Shown here in pieces: positions 9,777-22,814 of a stretch of DNA of 64,000 nt. Source of the DNA: Scortum barcoo (Eukaryota; Chordata; Actinopteri; Centrarchiformes; Terapontidae); NCBI GenBank assembly GCA_023238725.1, contig CM041546.1, positions 23,444,085 through 23,508,084 of the forward strand. Direction: 5' to 3'. Within the stretch, counting starts at the first letter, position 1. The number at the start of each line of letters is the position of its first letter. The position numbers and the translations under genes are program-made. The notes under the pieces were generated by a model. The model saw nothing but the letters and a program-made list of their open reading frames with translations. It did not search any database and was not told the origin of the DNA.

Positions 9777-12227
9777 GTATGTTACCCCTCTGTCACTGAC
9801 ACTTCACGAAACTCATCAATATCTTGAAATGTACTTGAAATGTAGGAGAATGATGGTGAGAGAAATAAAAAAGAGTAGCTGATTTATTTTAACATGCTGT
9901 TGGACATTTTAATGGATTCCCTGCAGTCTGTATCAATAACCTCTCAATAGCTTAGTGACATATTTAGGGTACATTTTGTAATTTGAAACAATCTTGTGTA
10001 GAATTCTACACACTATTATTTTCATTTTGTTCACACTGCCTGTATGTACATATGAAGAATCCTTCTGCTCCTGCAGTGTGAGCTTACTAGCCTAAACCCA
10101 ATGTAAGAAGTCCTTACATACAAAAACACAATGCAGCCGAGGTCAGTCAGAGTAAGTGAAATCAAGTGGATATCCAACACTGTACTCTCTTTGATAACAA
10201 ATCCCCTCTCTGTTTGTTGAGACTGCAGACATTTGTGTTGCCAACATGGGCTTCGTTACTAGAACTCACCAGAAGATTGCCAGTCATTAGTGGTCATGTA
10301 ACTGAAGTCACAATAACATCAAGACAGACTTAATTGATTCCAAATTCTTTTAGTCAAGTGAATGATCAAGCTCTGTCTCTTATGGTAATGGTCAATTTCC
10401 TGTCAATCTAATAATAACTATAATTTGTAAAGTGTGCTCTCATTTATAATCAAGGGTCTGTATACGGTGTAATTCTGGTAAATTCTCAAGTCATTTGCCC
10501 ATTGGTTTTTGTTTTCTTGCTTTGGTTCAGTTTTACCAGCCGATATAGTTTATGCACATTTTTTTTTTTTGTCATCTGTGTTACATCAACCCTACTGCTT
10601 CTGCTTTTACAGACAAAGGCTCATATTCATACAACTCAGGTAAAGGCCCCCTGCACTCGCAGGCAGTACTGCTCTATGGAGCATCTGAATGTTCTCCTGT
10701 TCTCCTCAAAGATGCATCCTTTTGCCCTGATTCTTCACTCCTTTTTCCATGGAGGGTGCATGGTTCTGCATCCTTATATGGATTTCAATGTGGGGAGCTG
10801 GTGCAAATTTTACACCACTAGTTTGAAATCCACTCAGACTATCAGACATGTGCACGCTCCAGGGAAACAGAGATTTGGGACACAGTGGTCTCTCCCTCTG
10901 TGTTTATTCACCTGTGAACTATCTCGCAGTCCCATCCTGCAACCTACAACCATATCCTGCAAAACTGCACTTGACCCTCATCCTCAAGTGCTGTTATGAA
11001 AACCCAGGCTATCTGCCAGTCCTGGCTGACACACTAAACTTGACTTTGACCACTTGCTTTTCCTTTGTGATGTATATTGTTTATTATTTTGCCCGTTACC
11101 AATTTTTGTCCCTTTAAATATGCAAAACAAAACTTTTGGCAAACTTTGCAGCCCATTCTGCTTTGCTTGTGTTTGTGTGTCTCAAATGTGAATATGTTCT
11201 TGAAATTGTCATGGGATGTAGTAGATGACTCTGGTGTGATACTGTGCTTACTATTCTTAATCTAAAACAGTGGTGTTATAAAAGAATGCTATGATTGTCT
11301 TTATGCATAATACATTTGTTTGGGTTGTATTTTCTCTAACCAGACCCCAAAATAGGATTTCTTTAGCCCTTCTCTCACCACTGTTAGATTCTGTGAACAG
11401 ATATCGGTTGTCATGCTTTAGATTACTGTACCGCAGCCCGTGTTACGCAGGGCTGCTTGACTGTACCGCTTTTACTAGACACTTACGGCTTGCTTGCTTC
11501 CCACACCAGGATGATTTTCTGGGTGTTTGTGTTAGTGTGAGGTGAAAGAGCTGACAGCTGTAAAAAGTCTCCAGCTAACTGAGATGAGAGGTTGGGAGCG
11601 GCACTGCCAGAGTGCAGCACTTGTCATTTCTGATAAAGCACACGTGTCCAATTGATTTAAGTTGACTGAATGGTGAAGGCGGTGAGGGGGCTGTAGGGAG
11701 GGGGGTCATACTTTAAGGAGAGGGGGCAGGGAGGGATGATAAGGCTACTGGGGAGAATGAAGAAAGAGCTGCAAAGCCATATCACTTCTCCCACCCCCAC
11801 CTTCACATGTAGATTGAATTTGTCATTTAAGAGTGCCACAGTTCAGATGAAGAAAGATCTGCTGTTTTTGTTGAAGGCAAGCAGTGAAATGCAGTATTAT
11901 TTGTTACAGCTGATGCATATTTTCACATATATTATCCAAAATGCTCTCTTGTGGGACTGTTTGTTGTATTTGGGGTGTGGTGACATGAGTCAGAGGCTTA
12001 CACTATATTTACTGGGTATACATCTCATTGGATTCAGTTAGAACATTCAGTTTAACCATCACAGATTACATTCAGACCAAGGAGGAAATACAAAACTGTG
12101 AATAAATGAACAATGGAATGAAAATTACTTCTCTTTCTCTCCCATCTCTCTCTCTTTTTCTCTACTCATTTGATCCTGGTCCCCTTCTTTTGTTTTCCCA
12201 TGTTTCTCTTTGTCTCTTATCTCAAAG
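9777..12227 (+). other. intron with microexon candidate
   Basis: An AT-rich intron of about 2.45 kb. Apart from the 27-nt microexon candidate at 10613-10639 I see no repeat or exon. Short TC runs precede the acceptor at 12227. Confidence 0.75.
10613..10639 (+). CDS. rims2: candidate 27-nt rims2 microexon
   Basis: A near-ideal acceptor (ctgcttctgcttttacag) and a good donor (ctcag/gtaaag) bracket 27 nt. The intron phase is 1 on both sides, matching the exons at 9776 and 12228. It would insert nine residues, NKGSYSYNS plus a Gly at the junction, between TRRLQ and SQRISDSE. Neural microexons of 3-27 nt are typical of synaptic genes. I do not recall this insert in a known RIM2 protein, so it rests on splice sites and phase alone. 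Confidence 0.5.
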
Positions 12228-12296
12228 GATCCCAGAGGATAAGTGACAGTGAGATCTCAGACTACGATTGTGAAGACGGTGTCGGGGTAATAACAG
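12228..12296 (+). CDS. rims2: rims2 linker exon (ISDSEISDYDCEDG)
   Basis: The acceptor is cttatctcaaag and the donor is cag/gtaaca. The exon is 69 nt, phase 1 to 1. It encodes SQRISDSEISDYDCEDGVGV and then IT, a conserved acidic block directly after C2A in RIM1 and RIM2. An in-exon GGG/GTAATA would leave phase 0 and is not compatible with the next exon. Confidence 0.95.
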
Positions 12297-14836
12297 GTAA
12301 CATATTATGGTGTGATATCAAGGTGCTACTTATTAGTGCATGGAAATATTAATATAATATATATAATTCATTTGCAATACAAGTTAATCATATCAAATGA
12401 AAAAAATGGCAAAGAAACAATCTTTAGGTAAAGTAATAAATCGTTTGTAGGATGTTTCGCCAGGCCACGTTATCATATTTTGAATTTTGCTTATTTACTT
12501 TGGCCTTGAACTCAGGTAACCACCTACATGTCACCATTCGTCAAATGCATCCTGAACAGCTTACAAATACTGTTAGATATCTTATTAGCAGGGTGAAATG
12601 CTGCAGCCCTTCAGCAGCAGCACAGTGAAGGGAGCACTGAGATTTTGTCTGCACTGCTAGTTGCTGCTCTGCTGTACTCACCGAGGCTCTAGCAGCACTC
12701 CCACGCTGCACATCAGAAAAGGAGAAACAGTGCTGTTACCAGCCAGAGACCTGGAGAAAAAAGAGGAAAGAAAAAACAGAAAAGTACTTGAAATTTGCCG
12801 ACATGAAATGTCAATCTTGACGAAAATTAAGCTGAAATAAGTGGCAAAGCCAAAGAAGACACAGAAAAAGTGGCAAGCATTGTGCTTTTTCCTGTCCTCT
12901 ACTAATGAATATCAGTTGTGTCTTTTTTTCTTTCACCTGAGTACCACACAAATTGTGCCAACCTTGTGTGCTGGAAAGTTGTTGGTAAATGGCAGGATTG
13001 AGACAGCTGCCGGCACTGTTGGTGTAGCATGTAGTAATGTTTCACATCCCTATCAGGCAATACAGGCCACAAAGAAGAAGAGATGGAAAGGATGGAAAGA
13101 ATGTGAGACATAGAGAGGATATGCATTGGAGAGAGAAGAGAATAGATTCAGTTACAGTGGCAAACGCCTGTCAGACAGACAGACAGAGGGGAAGTGCTTC
13201 AGCCTGGGCTTGCTGATGATACCGTAGCTGAGGGAAATCCTCCTTCAGCCTCTTTAACATTCTCATCAGCCCCTCACTGCCTCACCATGCTAGTCCCCTT
13301 CACTTCATTCACAGTAAATGGAATACCCCCACACTCAGCTCTGGTTGCACTCTCTTCTTTACTCGGGCTCCACCACATCTGAGTTTATCCTGCAGTCTTT
13401 GCATTAAACTGCTGCAATTGTTTCTTTCTAACGGGGAAGAAAAAAAGAAAACGGTACACAAACTGCCAGGTTTCTAATTGTCTGGTACATGCAGTACAGC
13501 AGGCATTTTGAAGTGAAGTGCACAAATGTAATTACTGTACAGGTTATGCTTATGTAATCCTGCAAAAAATGATTCCTGTTATTGCACAATACATTTACTC
13601 TTGCTTTGACCCTCAGTCTCGTTCCCCACCTCTGCACTGATGCAGCCTGCTCCTCTTGTTAAATCCTATTAATTGTCAGTAAAAGTTCTTCTCTCTATAT
13701 GTGCTTAACAGGCAAACTGTACTCGTGCGTGAAGCAGCATGTCAAGAGGAAGAATAGATTTAATTTGGCTCTGCATGGAAGTAGATTGCTCTGCTGCAGG
13801 AGGCTCTGTGTTGGAGCTGCTGTTTAAAATGGCAGATGTTTTCATTATTAAATCTAATCTGCATCATGATGAAACAAATATATTGTTGTTTTTATTTTGG
13901 GTTTTTTTCCTTTCTTTTATTTAAATCTGTACATGAATGATTGAAGCACAGTATGTGACATTGTAGTTCTCAGAATTTTAGAATTTGACTTGCATCCACT
14001 TGCAACCAGGATGGATCATTTAGTCTGAAATATTTTAATAGATTTATTCCAACTATTGTGTACAGCTACCTCCCACCAAAAAGAAAATCTTAATCTTAAT
14101 TTGTCAAACTTCCTCAAGGTCAAGGTCAACATTTCTTTATCATTACCTCCAATCTTTCCTACCTTTCCTTTTCCAACTTTTGATTTACAGTTTTCTTTAA
14201 CTCATTTTTATGTGCTATACACTCTATTGAATATCAATCAACTTTAATAGTGCTAAGCATTGACCCTAACCATGGCTGCTAGCCATGTCTGATTATCGGT
14301 TAATGAACTCTTTCAAGTTCAATGGACTAATCAGTCTTGCAGGGAAAATTCATTATAATGTTTCTGATTTTTTTAAAGGCTACTTTCATGTTTAATGCAC
14401 AGTGTTAACACAGCAGATGAATAGCACCTTTATTGAAATCTAGTCACCAGTCACCATTATTGGAATATATAGAGACTCAACATAAGAGACTCAGACATAA
14501 TGAAAGCAGAAAATCTGTGCTTCTGCAGATTGGTATTTAGCATAAGCTTTATAAAGTTTGGTCCATTTCGTCTAGGTTATTACAGGGTGTGGTTAAATGG
14601 ATCTGCATCATTAGCAGTCATTTTTCATTATCAGATACTGCAGATTTAGCTATTTCACTCACAAGGTATTACAGTGGAATTAAAACAGAATTTTAATGTG
14701 ACTATTTTTGTAATTTAAAGTCTACCACGGCCATGTTTTGGTATTAATGTAGAACCATATGAAAAACCCAACTCTCTCTCCCTCTTAATCTTGTCCCTCC
14801 ATCCCTCCCTGCCTTTATCCATTCTTGTTTACACAG
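12297..14836 (+). other. intron, linker region
   Basis: An AT-rich intron of about 2.5 kb. I see no convincing exon, repeat or element. Confidence 0.75.
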
Positions 14837-14975
14837 ACTACCGGACAAATGGCAGAGACTTCCAGAGCTCCACGTTGTCTGTCCCTGAGCAGGTGATGTC
14901 GTCTAACCACTGCTCTCGGTCGGCTGATATCAATCGGGCGCGGTCGCGCTCTCCCAGCGTTCCCCCACCCTCCAG
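14837..14975 (+). CDS. rims2: rims2 linker exon (DYRTNGRDFQSSTL)
   Basis: The acceptor is tttacacag and the donor is ccag/gtaact. The exon is 139 nt, phase 1 to 2. It encodes DYRTNGRDFQSSTLSVPEQV followed by MSSNHCSRSADINRARSRSP and SVPPPS. It corresponds to the conserved RIM2 block DYR...GRDLQSSTLSVPEQVMSSNHC. Confidence 0.96.
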
Positions 14976-15323
14976 GTAACTAATCCTCTGTCCACTGCTG
15001 GGCTGACCTTTGATTTCTGAGTATACACTATGTTTTGTTTTTGTTTTTGATATGGATGTATTTAACACTCTGTTGATATATTTTATGAACAAATGTGTTG
15101 ACGAGGAGGTTGCCTTAATTTCCATGCTCAGGAATCTATTATGTTTATTAAAGATGAAGGGTAATAAATGCCTTCCAAATGCCACATCACCCCTATGTAG
15201 GCTGCCGTGTTTTCTCTAAATGCTCCACATAAACATGAGGCGATGTACCCCCCCGGCTAGTAGGGGACAGTGTGAAGTGTGTAAACTACATGAGGGGTGA
15301 TGCAGTCCACTTCTGTCACACAG

Positions 15324-15425
15324 CAGAAGTCTGGACCCAGCCTTTGACCTTAGACCTTCTCAGTACAGCTCCTCCACTAGAGTGGACCACCACAGTGTGT
15401 CCGAAGATAACTACTCACCTGACAG
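15324..15425 (+). CDS. rims2: rims2 linker exon with NAGNAG acceptor
   Basis: The acceptor reads cacagcag, so the exon can start at 15324 or 15327, both in frame. The donor is gacag/gtacac. Length is 102 or 99 nt, phase 2 to 2. It encodes (S)RSLDPAFDLRPSQYSSST and then RVDHHSVSEDNYSPDR. The end resembles the RIM2 block M-D-D-H-Y-S-P-D-R. The two starts differ by one Ser. Confidence 0.92.
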
Positions 15426-16898
15426 GTACACACACGCACACTCCAGCTTACACTTGTGTACAGTAGATGCATGTACATACGTTGGCATGCATGGACAGAT
15501 GCTGAAAAGCACAAGTGGGGGCTGTTGAGTAGACGTGCAGGGAGGTGTTTATGCACACATACAGTTATACATGAGGCCAGTTACTTTAAACTCTGGGAAC
15601 TGATCTGTGTTTGAGTGTTTTGGTCTTATTTTGATACATTGCTTTTAGAGAGCAACTTTCTCCATTCCTTGCAAACATTTGATTAAGACATTTTATTCTG
15701 ATATCATGGTGTAGAGTCCCTATACCTTGATACTTGCTTCCTCTAGCTTCCATCTTCCTTATCATGTATACAAACAGTATTACTCCAAACCTCTGAAAGA
15801 GGAATGACAATAAATTAATGTAGAGAGTAGGCTCTTAAAAAGTATGATTCTTTAAGATAAAAATTAAGCTGTCAAATGCTGCTAAGATGATGCAGGAAAC
15901 ATTTGGGGCCAGTGCTGCAAATGCTGCATACAGTATACTGTATTTGCATGTATCTCACTATCTCTATGGAAGAGGTGGTCAAGGGGAAGTGGTCAGTTAT
16001 CCTTCATCAGCACTTATTTTCTGTTAGGGTTGGAAAATGTTGCTCCAAGAGTCCAATCATAGCCTTGGCACTGCCAGGCCACAGCTACTTTCCCCTGTCC
16101 AATTAACTTTATTTGATATTTTTGAGGCTTGGCCTAAATCAGTGTCAGACGCAGAAAATGCACTTACCTAAATTGTCTGGGACAGTGCTCACTTGAGTGG
16201 ATTTCCGCTGCTTTAATTAACAGCGTCCGGTTATTTATTGAAAACAGTTGAAAATGACACAGGAAATGAGTCATGGAAAATTTGGAATTGTCCCAGAAAA
16301 CACAAACCTCCTCTGGAATTTGTATAGCTTCTTGTGAGGCTGGTATTTTTTTTTAAACTTGTGTCATTTTCACTGTATTTTCCTACGTTTTTTAAATGAT
16401 CTGTAAATTGTGTCTGTAAAAGAAAAAATCTCATGTAATGTGCATGACCATAAATTGTTATAGACCTTAAATCCAGTATAAGTGATACCAAGGAGGTTTA
16501 GGTGTTTGGGCTGTGCTGTCTGCTCTTTCCTTCTTGAACGCTGCTGGTGTGTTCGGTGTACCACTTTCATCTGTCTGTCTGGTAAAGCTGAGAAAGACAT
16601 CTCACCATCCGATTTCTCAGCCTCTCTTATCTTCCTCGCCTGTTTTCTGTCTTTGAAACTGTTACATCAACCTTTCCTATGAGCTTTCTCAGTCTCTATA
16701 CATCTTATTTCTTTGAGAAATCTCTCATTCTCTCTCCCTTAGTTTCCTTACCTCTCTATCTGTCTGCCTATGATTCTGTCTGTCTCCAGTCTTTTCTCTT
16801 TCTCTCTATCCTTTCCTCCTCCTCCTCCTCCTCCGCTTCTACCTCGGCGCCATCTCAGATCCATCTCTGTCTTTTCTCCTCCCTCCATGTGGTTGCAG
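15426..16898 (+). other. intron, linker region
   Basis: Intron with a (TCC)n run near 16815-16834 and a long pyrimidine tract before the next acceptor. Nothing else was recognised. The preceding 348-nt intron (14976-15323) is also featureless. Confidence 0.75.
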
Positions 16899-16964
16899 CC
16901 ATTTTCTCACCCTACCTCGAACCAGACATACTCAGCCTATTGATGATCCTCAAAAGGACCCCAG
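16899..16964 (+). CDS. rims2: rims2 66-nt cassette exon (SHFLTLPRTRH)
   Basis: The acceptor is gtggttgcag, preceded by long pyrimidine tracts, and the donor is ccag/gtagac. The exon is 66 nt, phase 2 to 2. It encodes HFLTLPRTRHTQPIDDPQKD and then P plus a split Arg. This matches the mammalian RIM2 block S-H-F-L-T-L-P-R-S-R-H. It is symmetric and therefore skippable. The donor is weak. Confidence 0.85.
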
Positions 16965-17860
16965 GTAGACTTTTACCTGAGCATGCATGAAGCCCCATCT
17001 TTGTACCTCCACTTTCCAACCCAACACCCCCTCAACTCCAATCCACAACTCCTTTCTTTTCTTGGGGAAGTCTTTCATTTGGGTGTTGGACACATGGCAC
17101 TGACACTATGGCATGTTTTCTATCACTGCGGTCTGTGCACTATAAGAATCTCATTGTAGTCAGTTGACTTTTAGTCCACTGAGCCCAACTACACTACACA
17201 GAGGACGCCAACATCACACAACATGGAACGTACTAAAGAGACTGTGTCATAATACCTGGCCATTGTCAGTGCCATCAGTGTTGTGTTATGTTTAAGTATA
17301 TATTTCTTCTGTAAAAGATCAAATATATACATATTGTGTGTTACTTTAGTAGTTTAGTAGTACAGTATATAGAAAAAGTGAGTGACTGTGGCCATACACT
17401 TCATCCATCCAGTATCAGCATTGCTTATTCTCTCTTCTCATCATCTCAGTCATTCTCATATAAACATTTCTTTCATTTAGCTCCACAAATTTACCATGTG
17501 AGCAAGTGTGATTCTTAGATAAGCAAAATTCTCATTTGTCACTGACTACAGCAATACTGAAAATGGATAAGTGGTATATGGTTGTGAAGTTTTGTCCAGC
17601 AGAGGTGGTTTCTCCTGCAACAATGTTGATATATTTAGTGTATATTAGCCTTCAGTTTATATGTAATTACTGTGGATTTGTGGGATGCTTAAATAAGTGT
17701 GTGCTCAGACAGAGGACAGACGGAGTAAGTCTATAATAGGAATCCAAAAGATGTACTCCAGCTTTTCTTCCTTTGCAGGTACCTCTTTTGTTAACTCCCC
17801 TTTTGCTAAAGAAAACCCCAAACAATTAAATGCTGACCAGTTGTGATATTTTTTCGCCAG
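16965..17860 (+). other. intron, linker region
   Basis: An AT-rich intron of about 0.9 kb. Nothing was recognised. Confidence 0.8.
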
Positions 17861-17977
17861 CCGCAACCATCGCGTGTACCCGATCTGCCGAGAGGAAGCA
17901 GTCAGGTTACTGCGTTCCACTAGGATGGCCCGCGCCTATTCTGAGGGTGCCTACTCCTCCGACTATGACTATGAGAG
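17861..17977 (+). CDS. rims2: rims2 117-nt cassette exon (RNHRVYPICREE)
   Basis: The acceptor is ttttttcgccag and the donor is gag/ag-gtattg at 17978. The exon is 117 nt, phase 2 to 2. It encodes RNHRVYPICREEAVRLLRST and then RMARAYSEGAYSSDYDYER. It is GC-richer than the flanking intron and has no stop in the phase used by its neighbours. It lies where RIM1 and RIM2 have their most variable splicing. I recall the family only loosely for this block. Confidence 0.8.
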
Positions 17978-20900
17978 GTATTGACATGCACTGCAGTTGC
18001 ACCTGTGCATCCGCCATCTTGTGGTCTCCTCAAGTTGTCCCTCGTTCGTCTTTAATTTATCCGTGATCATATGTGTGATGACAGAAAAAGATATCCTGTC
18101 TGATATCGATTTTTGTTGAAGAGTCATCACAGCTCTGAAGTTGTGTCGATGTAAAATAATACACAACTGCCTCTGTGTGTTGAGGCTCAGGGCTATTTGT
18201 GTTGCTGATGTTAGCTGTGTGTTTGCTGGTTGTTGAGTAAAGTGCTGGCCAGCACCTGACTGTCTCTCCGTTAACGTCTTTGTTTATGTACCCATGTACA
18301 TTATACCAACAGCAGTATGTTGATGAGTTGTGTGTTTTAGTGTTGTCGTTTTTCTACATGCTATTGGCAGCTGCTTATTGGTCACATGTACAATGGCATC
18401 TCTGATGCATTGTTCTGGGCTGCACAGTAGTAAATTCTGTGTTTGCCCTTTTGGCTTCTTGTGTCTGGCCAGAATGGGCTGCTGGGCCGTTCCAAGCACG
18501 CATAAAAAGGTCTGCTGACATCCATCCATCCCCAGGACCCACGTCAGCATCCTGGTGCACCAATAAAAAGAAAGAACTCACATCACCCCTCTACCAGAGA
18601 AATGCTGTAAATGACTCCACTTTTCTTCAATCTTCTGCCTGCTGCCATCTGGCTTTCAGTCAGGAATAACGTGACGTTTGTGCCATTTCTCTCCTCTCCA
18701 GGAGGAAAAAAGTGATGAGTCCTCAGAACCCAGCCCGAGAGCCTGACTGACTTTATTAAAGTGTCACAAAGTTTCCCTGAGGCCTTGCTTGGCTCGACTT
18801 CAGGCTCAGCCTATAGCCTAGATAGCCATTAACGAGAGCTCTCCATCTTCTTCCCCCCCTTTTCTTTTTTGTCTAAACCGACAGAGAAAGGGAAGTAGCC
18901 CGCATCTCAGTCTTTTCCACAGAGGAATAAAATAGATTTCCCTCCTCTCTTCATACAGACACAGTTTGTTTCTGTCTGCTGACAGGCAGAGTAGAAGCAG
19001 AACAGTAAGAAGTAAAAAGAAAGGAGGGCAGAATGACGAAACAAAGGGAATGTGGTAGAGGAAAAGGAGACATAAATGAGCAACAGAGCTGGTTAGAGGA
19101 GTTTGAGCCTTTTGGAAAGTGTCTTCACTCAGAACATGAAAAAATGTTTTTCATGGTTCTGTTTTTTACGTGCATCGCTCCTGTGTGTACCTTAAGTGGG
19201 ACAAAGCCTTCAGCGTATATGCATCAGAACAGTTTTTTCCAAGGCCAGAAAACAAATATTTTGAGCTTAGTTTGAATCATGTGAGAATATAGTAAGCAGT
19301 ATGTGTATGTCAGGGCTATATCCACCAAATTACACTTAATGAGAAGTTTGATTTGTAACATAAATAACCTTCACATTACCCATAAATCCTTGGCTATAAC
19401 AACCTCATGATGGGAATCCACTAATGATTATGACTATACTATGAGTGACTGTACTGTAGCTAAATAATGTTAAAGGCTACATAAGGTCACTGTCTGAGCC
19501 TTTATTTTGCTTTTGGAGAAAAAAAGAACATCTCTACTGGACAATTTTTCATACTTCAAAAGGCTACAGACACTACAAGACTATGAAATGATTGGCTTAT
19601 TAATTAGAATTAAATGACTGAAATGACACTTTGTGAAAAAATGTCAACAAATTCATGATTTAAAATTATTTACAGCATTTGTCTTTTGGTGTCTATTAGT
19701 CTCATTCAAAGCAGCTCCCAGATATTTGTATTGTGCAGACACCAACATGTCTTCTTTGCTTTAGAATAAGAATGGTAATGGTTTAGTTATATGTTTATCA
19801 AACATAACATCTCTGGGAATTAACATCTATGAATTTAAACTTTGACTTTAAATTAAAGTACAGAGTGCATGCTCTTAACCTGATTTGTGATAACTCATGT
19901 TAGAACGCCAAATTAAATGTTTCCTTCCCTTTTGCAGTGTGATGCAGTTTTATGAAAATGTTTTCTTTCTTTTCTGCAACCTTAAAAATATCCATGTGCA
20001 TTATCAACAATTGTCCTAGCTGAGAAACCTCACCTGCTTTTTTTTTCTCCAGCTCTTCAGATCAACAAGATTTGCCTTCATGTTTACTCTGCCAAAAATA
20101 CTTATGATGGCTGGGCACTTTTCTGAAAATAACAGATATGACAAGCCAAATGCAATGTAAAGATACACTTCACTTTTCCCTCACATTTCACTCTACCTCA
20201 AACAGGCTGCACATGAACACTCACCCACCATGTATAAAAAGACTGCAGATGATCCCTGCCAGTTCTACACAACCTGAGGACTTCACAGTTAATTCACTAC
20301 AGGAACTACGAACGACACAGGATTCAACTAGCCCTCTGTCCACACTGTCCACCCTCAAAATTAAGTAATTCAGCTACTTATGGAGAATAATAGGCAAAGC
20401 TGAAAATAAGTAAAAAATTGCATGTGAGTGGAACCATATGTACATTTCACAAAATCCAAGATGATAACTTAAGTGCATCTAATATTTTGGATGCTATGTA
20501 ATGAAATTAATTGTCACATGAACATGTGCACACATGCACATGTAATTCTGCACCCTTGATTAAGGTTGTTGCGGCTTAAAGTACAAGTGATGTCTACTAT
20601 TCTTTAAGAGTTGCTGAATAATTTCATTTGTCACTTTAAAGATTCATACCTGTGTTTTTGCTTGTTTTAGTTAATTTACCACAAATCATATATACTTTAC
20701 TTCACAGCAGACCATTTTCCAAAACGGACTGTAGTGTTACGTTAATTCCCACACAACAATATATAAAGAAAACAGTGGCTGCCCACGAGGTGGGAAAAAC
20801 ATATTGAGAAAATGGTCAGAAACATGTAAACTCCTATGTGTGATTTTGTACTTAATAGGTTAAAACATGCAAAGAAACAGGTATGTTACTTAAACACACG

Positions 20901-21027
20901 CACCTTAGAGGAGGTTTGAGGGTGCAGTACATTTCTTGCCCTCCATACTTTCCACCCTGCCAACATACTGTCCCTGCCCTGGTGGGGCCCCACTGAGTGC
21001 CTGCCTATCTCTCAATAACCTCTGTAG
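17978..21027 (+). other. intron, linker region
   Basis: About 3 kb, mostly AT-rich. The stretch 18690-18900 has a good pyrimidine-rich AG, but the frame behind it stops after 16 codons (see rejected items). No mobile element was recognised. Confidence 0.7.
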
Positions 21028-21213
21028 GAACCACGGAGCCATGGATAGACACGAGTATCACAGCAGGTCCCGCTCTGCAGACCAGCGGCCCACTATAGAG
21101 CGCCCCACATCCCGCTCGCGCTCCACTGAACGCCCTCACGACTCTTCGCTCATGAGGTCCATGCCGTCTCTGCCATCTGGGAGATCCGCCCCCCCCTCAC
21201 CTGCCTTGACGAG
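21028..21213 (+). CDS. rims2: rims2 Ser/Arg-rich linker exon
   Basis: The acceptor is cctctgtag and the donor is gag/gtgtga. The exon is 186 nt, phase 2 to 2. It encodes HGAMDRHEYHSRSRSADQRP, then TIERPTSRSRSTERPHDSS and LMRSMPSLPSGRSAPPSPAL. This is the RIM2 block YHRSRSTEQRP...RSRSTERP...LMRSMPSL, basic and probably disordered. Confidence 0.96.
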
Positions 21214-22814
21214 GTGTGACCCAGATCGGAGACGCTAACCAGCTTAGCATTGAATGAGACTGGAGTTTCAGTTATACAAACATTTCCCCAAGCATAGCTA
21301 CTCTGGAGGGAGAGATAATTTAAACATTAAACATCAATAAGTAGACCAAAGTTTCTGTAGTCTAAAGCTAATATCATGCTGCTATCTGGGAATATAAAAT
21401 GTAGACTTGAAAAGTTTTTCTAACTTACGGTAAGTAGGTTAGTAAGTTAGCCTAGCTACCAGACTAGCTTACTATTGAGATAAACTAGGTATTCTAAAAA
21501 CTAGGCATTGTAACAAATTAATTAAAAAAAGAAGTCATTATTATTTTTTTATTCCTCTTCTTCATAGTTTATTTTTTCTTGATAATCTACAAGTCTAACT
21601 GCTAGCTTTTGTGGTTCTTTTAGTCCAACACTGAGGTTCAAATTGAGTAATATGGTTATTTCTGCCTCCAGAGCAGCTCTAACTCTGCTAAATGTTTGCA
21701 TAACTAGAACCTTTGTAGAACTAAACCAGTTCAGACCCCGTCCCATGAGCTCCCACCCACACTGAGCCTGACTAACTCACAGAATGAACCAGGAAAACCA
21801 CATCACTTCCACCTACCTCCCACCCTCCCAATCCCCTGCTTCCCTGTCTCACCTCACCTCACCTCACCCACCTTCACCTCACGACTACCCCACCACCCAC
21901 CAATCCACTTTGTTTTGTCCCCAAAAGCACCGGTGCTGTATTTTCTTTACACATGTCCCAGGCACGGTAGTCCTGACACTGTAGGTAGCGTGCTAACTCC
22001 TTTTAATTTGGAACACACTGCTCATACGCTTGCGTGAGTATAGCAGTGATGAGCCAACATTTTACTTTTTTGATTTCATTACTAACATCAACTGATGCAA
22101 TTTATCCTGTGATGGCATTGTTCTTTTCCTTTTTTTTCTTTTCGTTTTGAGCTGAAGCCTTTTGGGGACAGTCTGAACGCATGGTCGCACTTGTCTGCTG
22201 TTTCTGCATTGAACTCTTCTCTCCTTGCAGCTTGATGAGTCGACTGTATGCGATTCACACCTGGCATCTTTTATTGCAGCTCAGTTCCTTAAGGTTGATG
22301 TACCCCTCCACTCCCATGCCATGTGCCAAATATCATTACTGTGTGCATTTGTTTTATATTTGGAGATACAAGACACTTTGCAGATTTCAAATAATCAGGA
22401 AATCATCTTCACAACTTTACTAAATGCAAAAAATGCATCCTGCAAAACAATGTCAAGCTGTAAGCCCAGACTTTTATAACCACTATTAGTAATTCTTTTA
22501 AAATAGTTTTGCATTAGTACAACTGCTGTCGCTGATGGTCTCCAATTGAGCCTGACAGTGATTGACATCAAAACAAGTTATGATACATGCTAAAATATTA
22601 AACAGATCTTAGATCCCAGATATAAGCTGATCAGTATCAGACTCCCATAGTAGCTTTATTTTTTATGTTAAGATTACCTTTCTGCAGTCAAACTTTCCCT
22701 ATTTTATTTTTCTCACATTGTGATGTGGGTGCGACAGGCCAGGCCCTGCATCCAACATCAGATCCCGTCCTAATTTGTGACTCACCCCATTATCCACTAC
22801 CTTTTGTCATGTAG
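21214..22814 (+). other. intron, linker region
   Basis: About 1.6 kb. It holds an inverted repeat with 9-nt arms (21420-21428 and 21442-21450, ctaacttac/gtaagttag) and a short (CTCAC)n patch near 21848-21866. No other feature was seen. Confidence 0.75.

Noticed and set aside
18702..18750. Possible exon after ctcctctccag (RRKKVMSPQNPAREPD then stop)
   Set aside because: The acceptor is good, but the frame required by the neighbours ends in TGA after 16 codons and no usable donor precedes it. It could only be a truncating alternative end.
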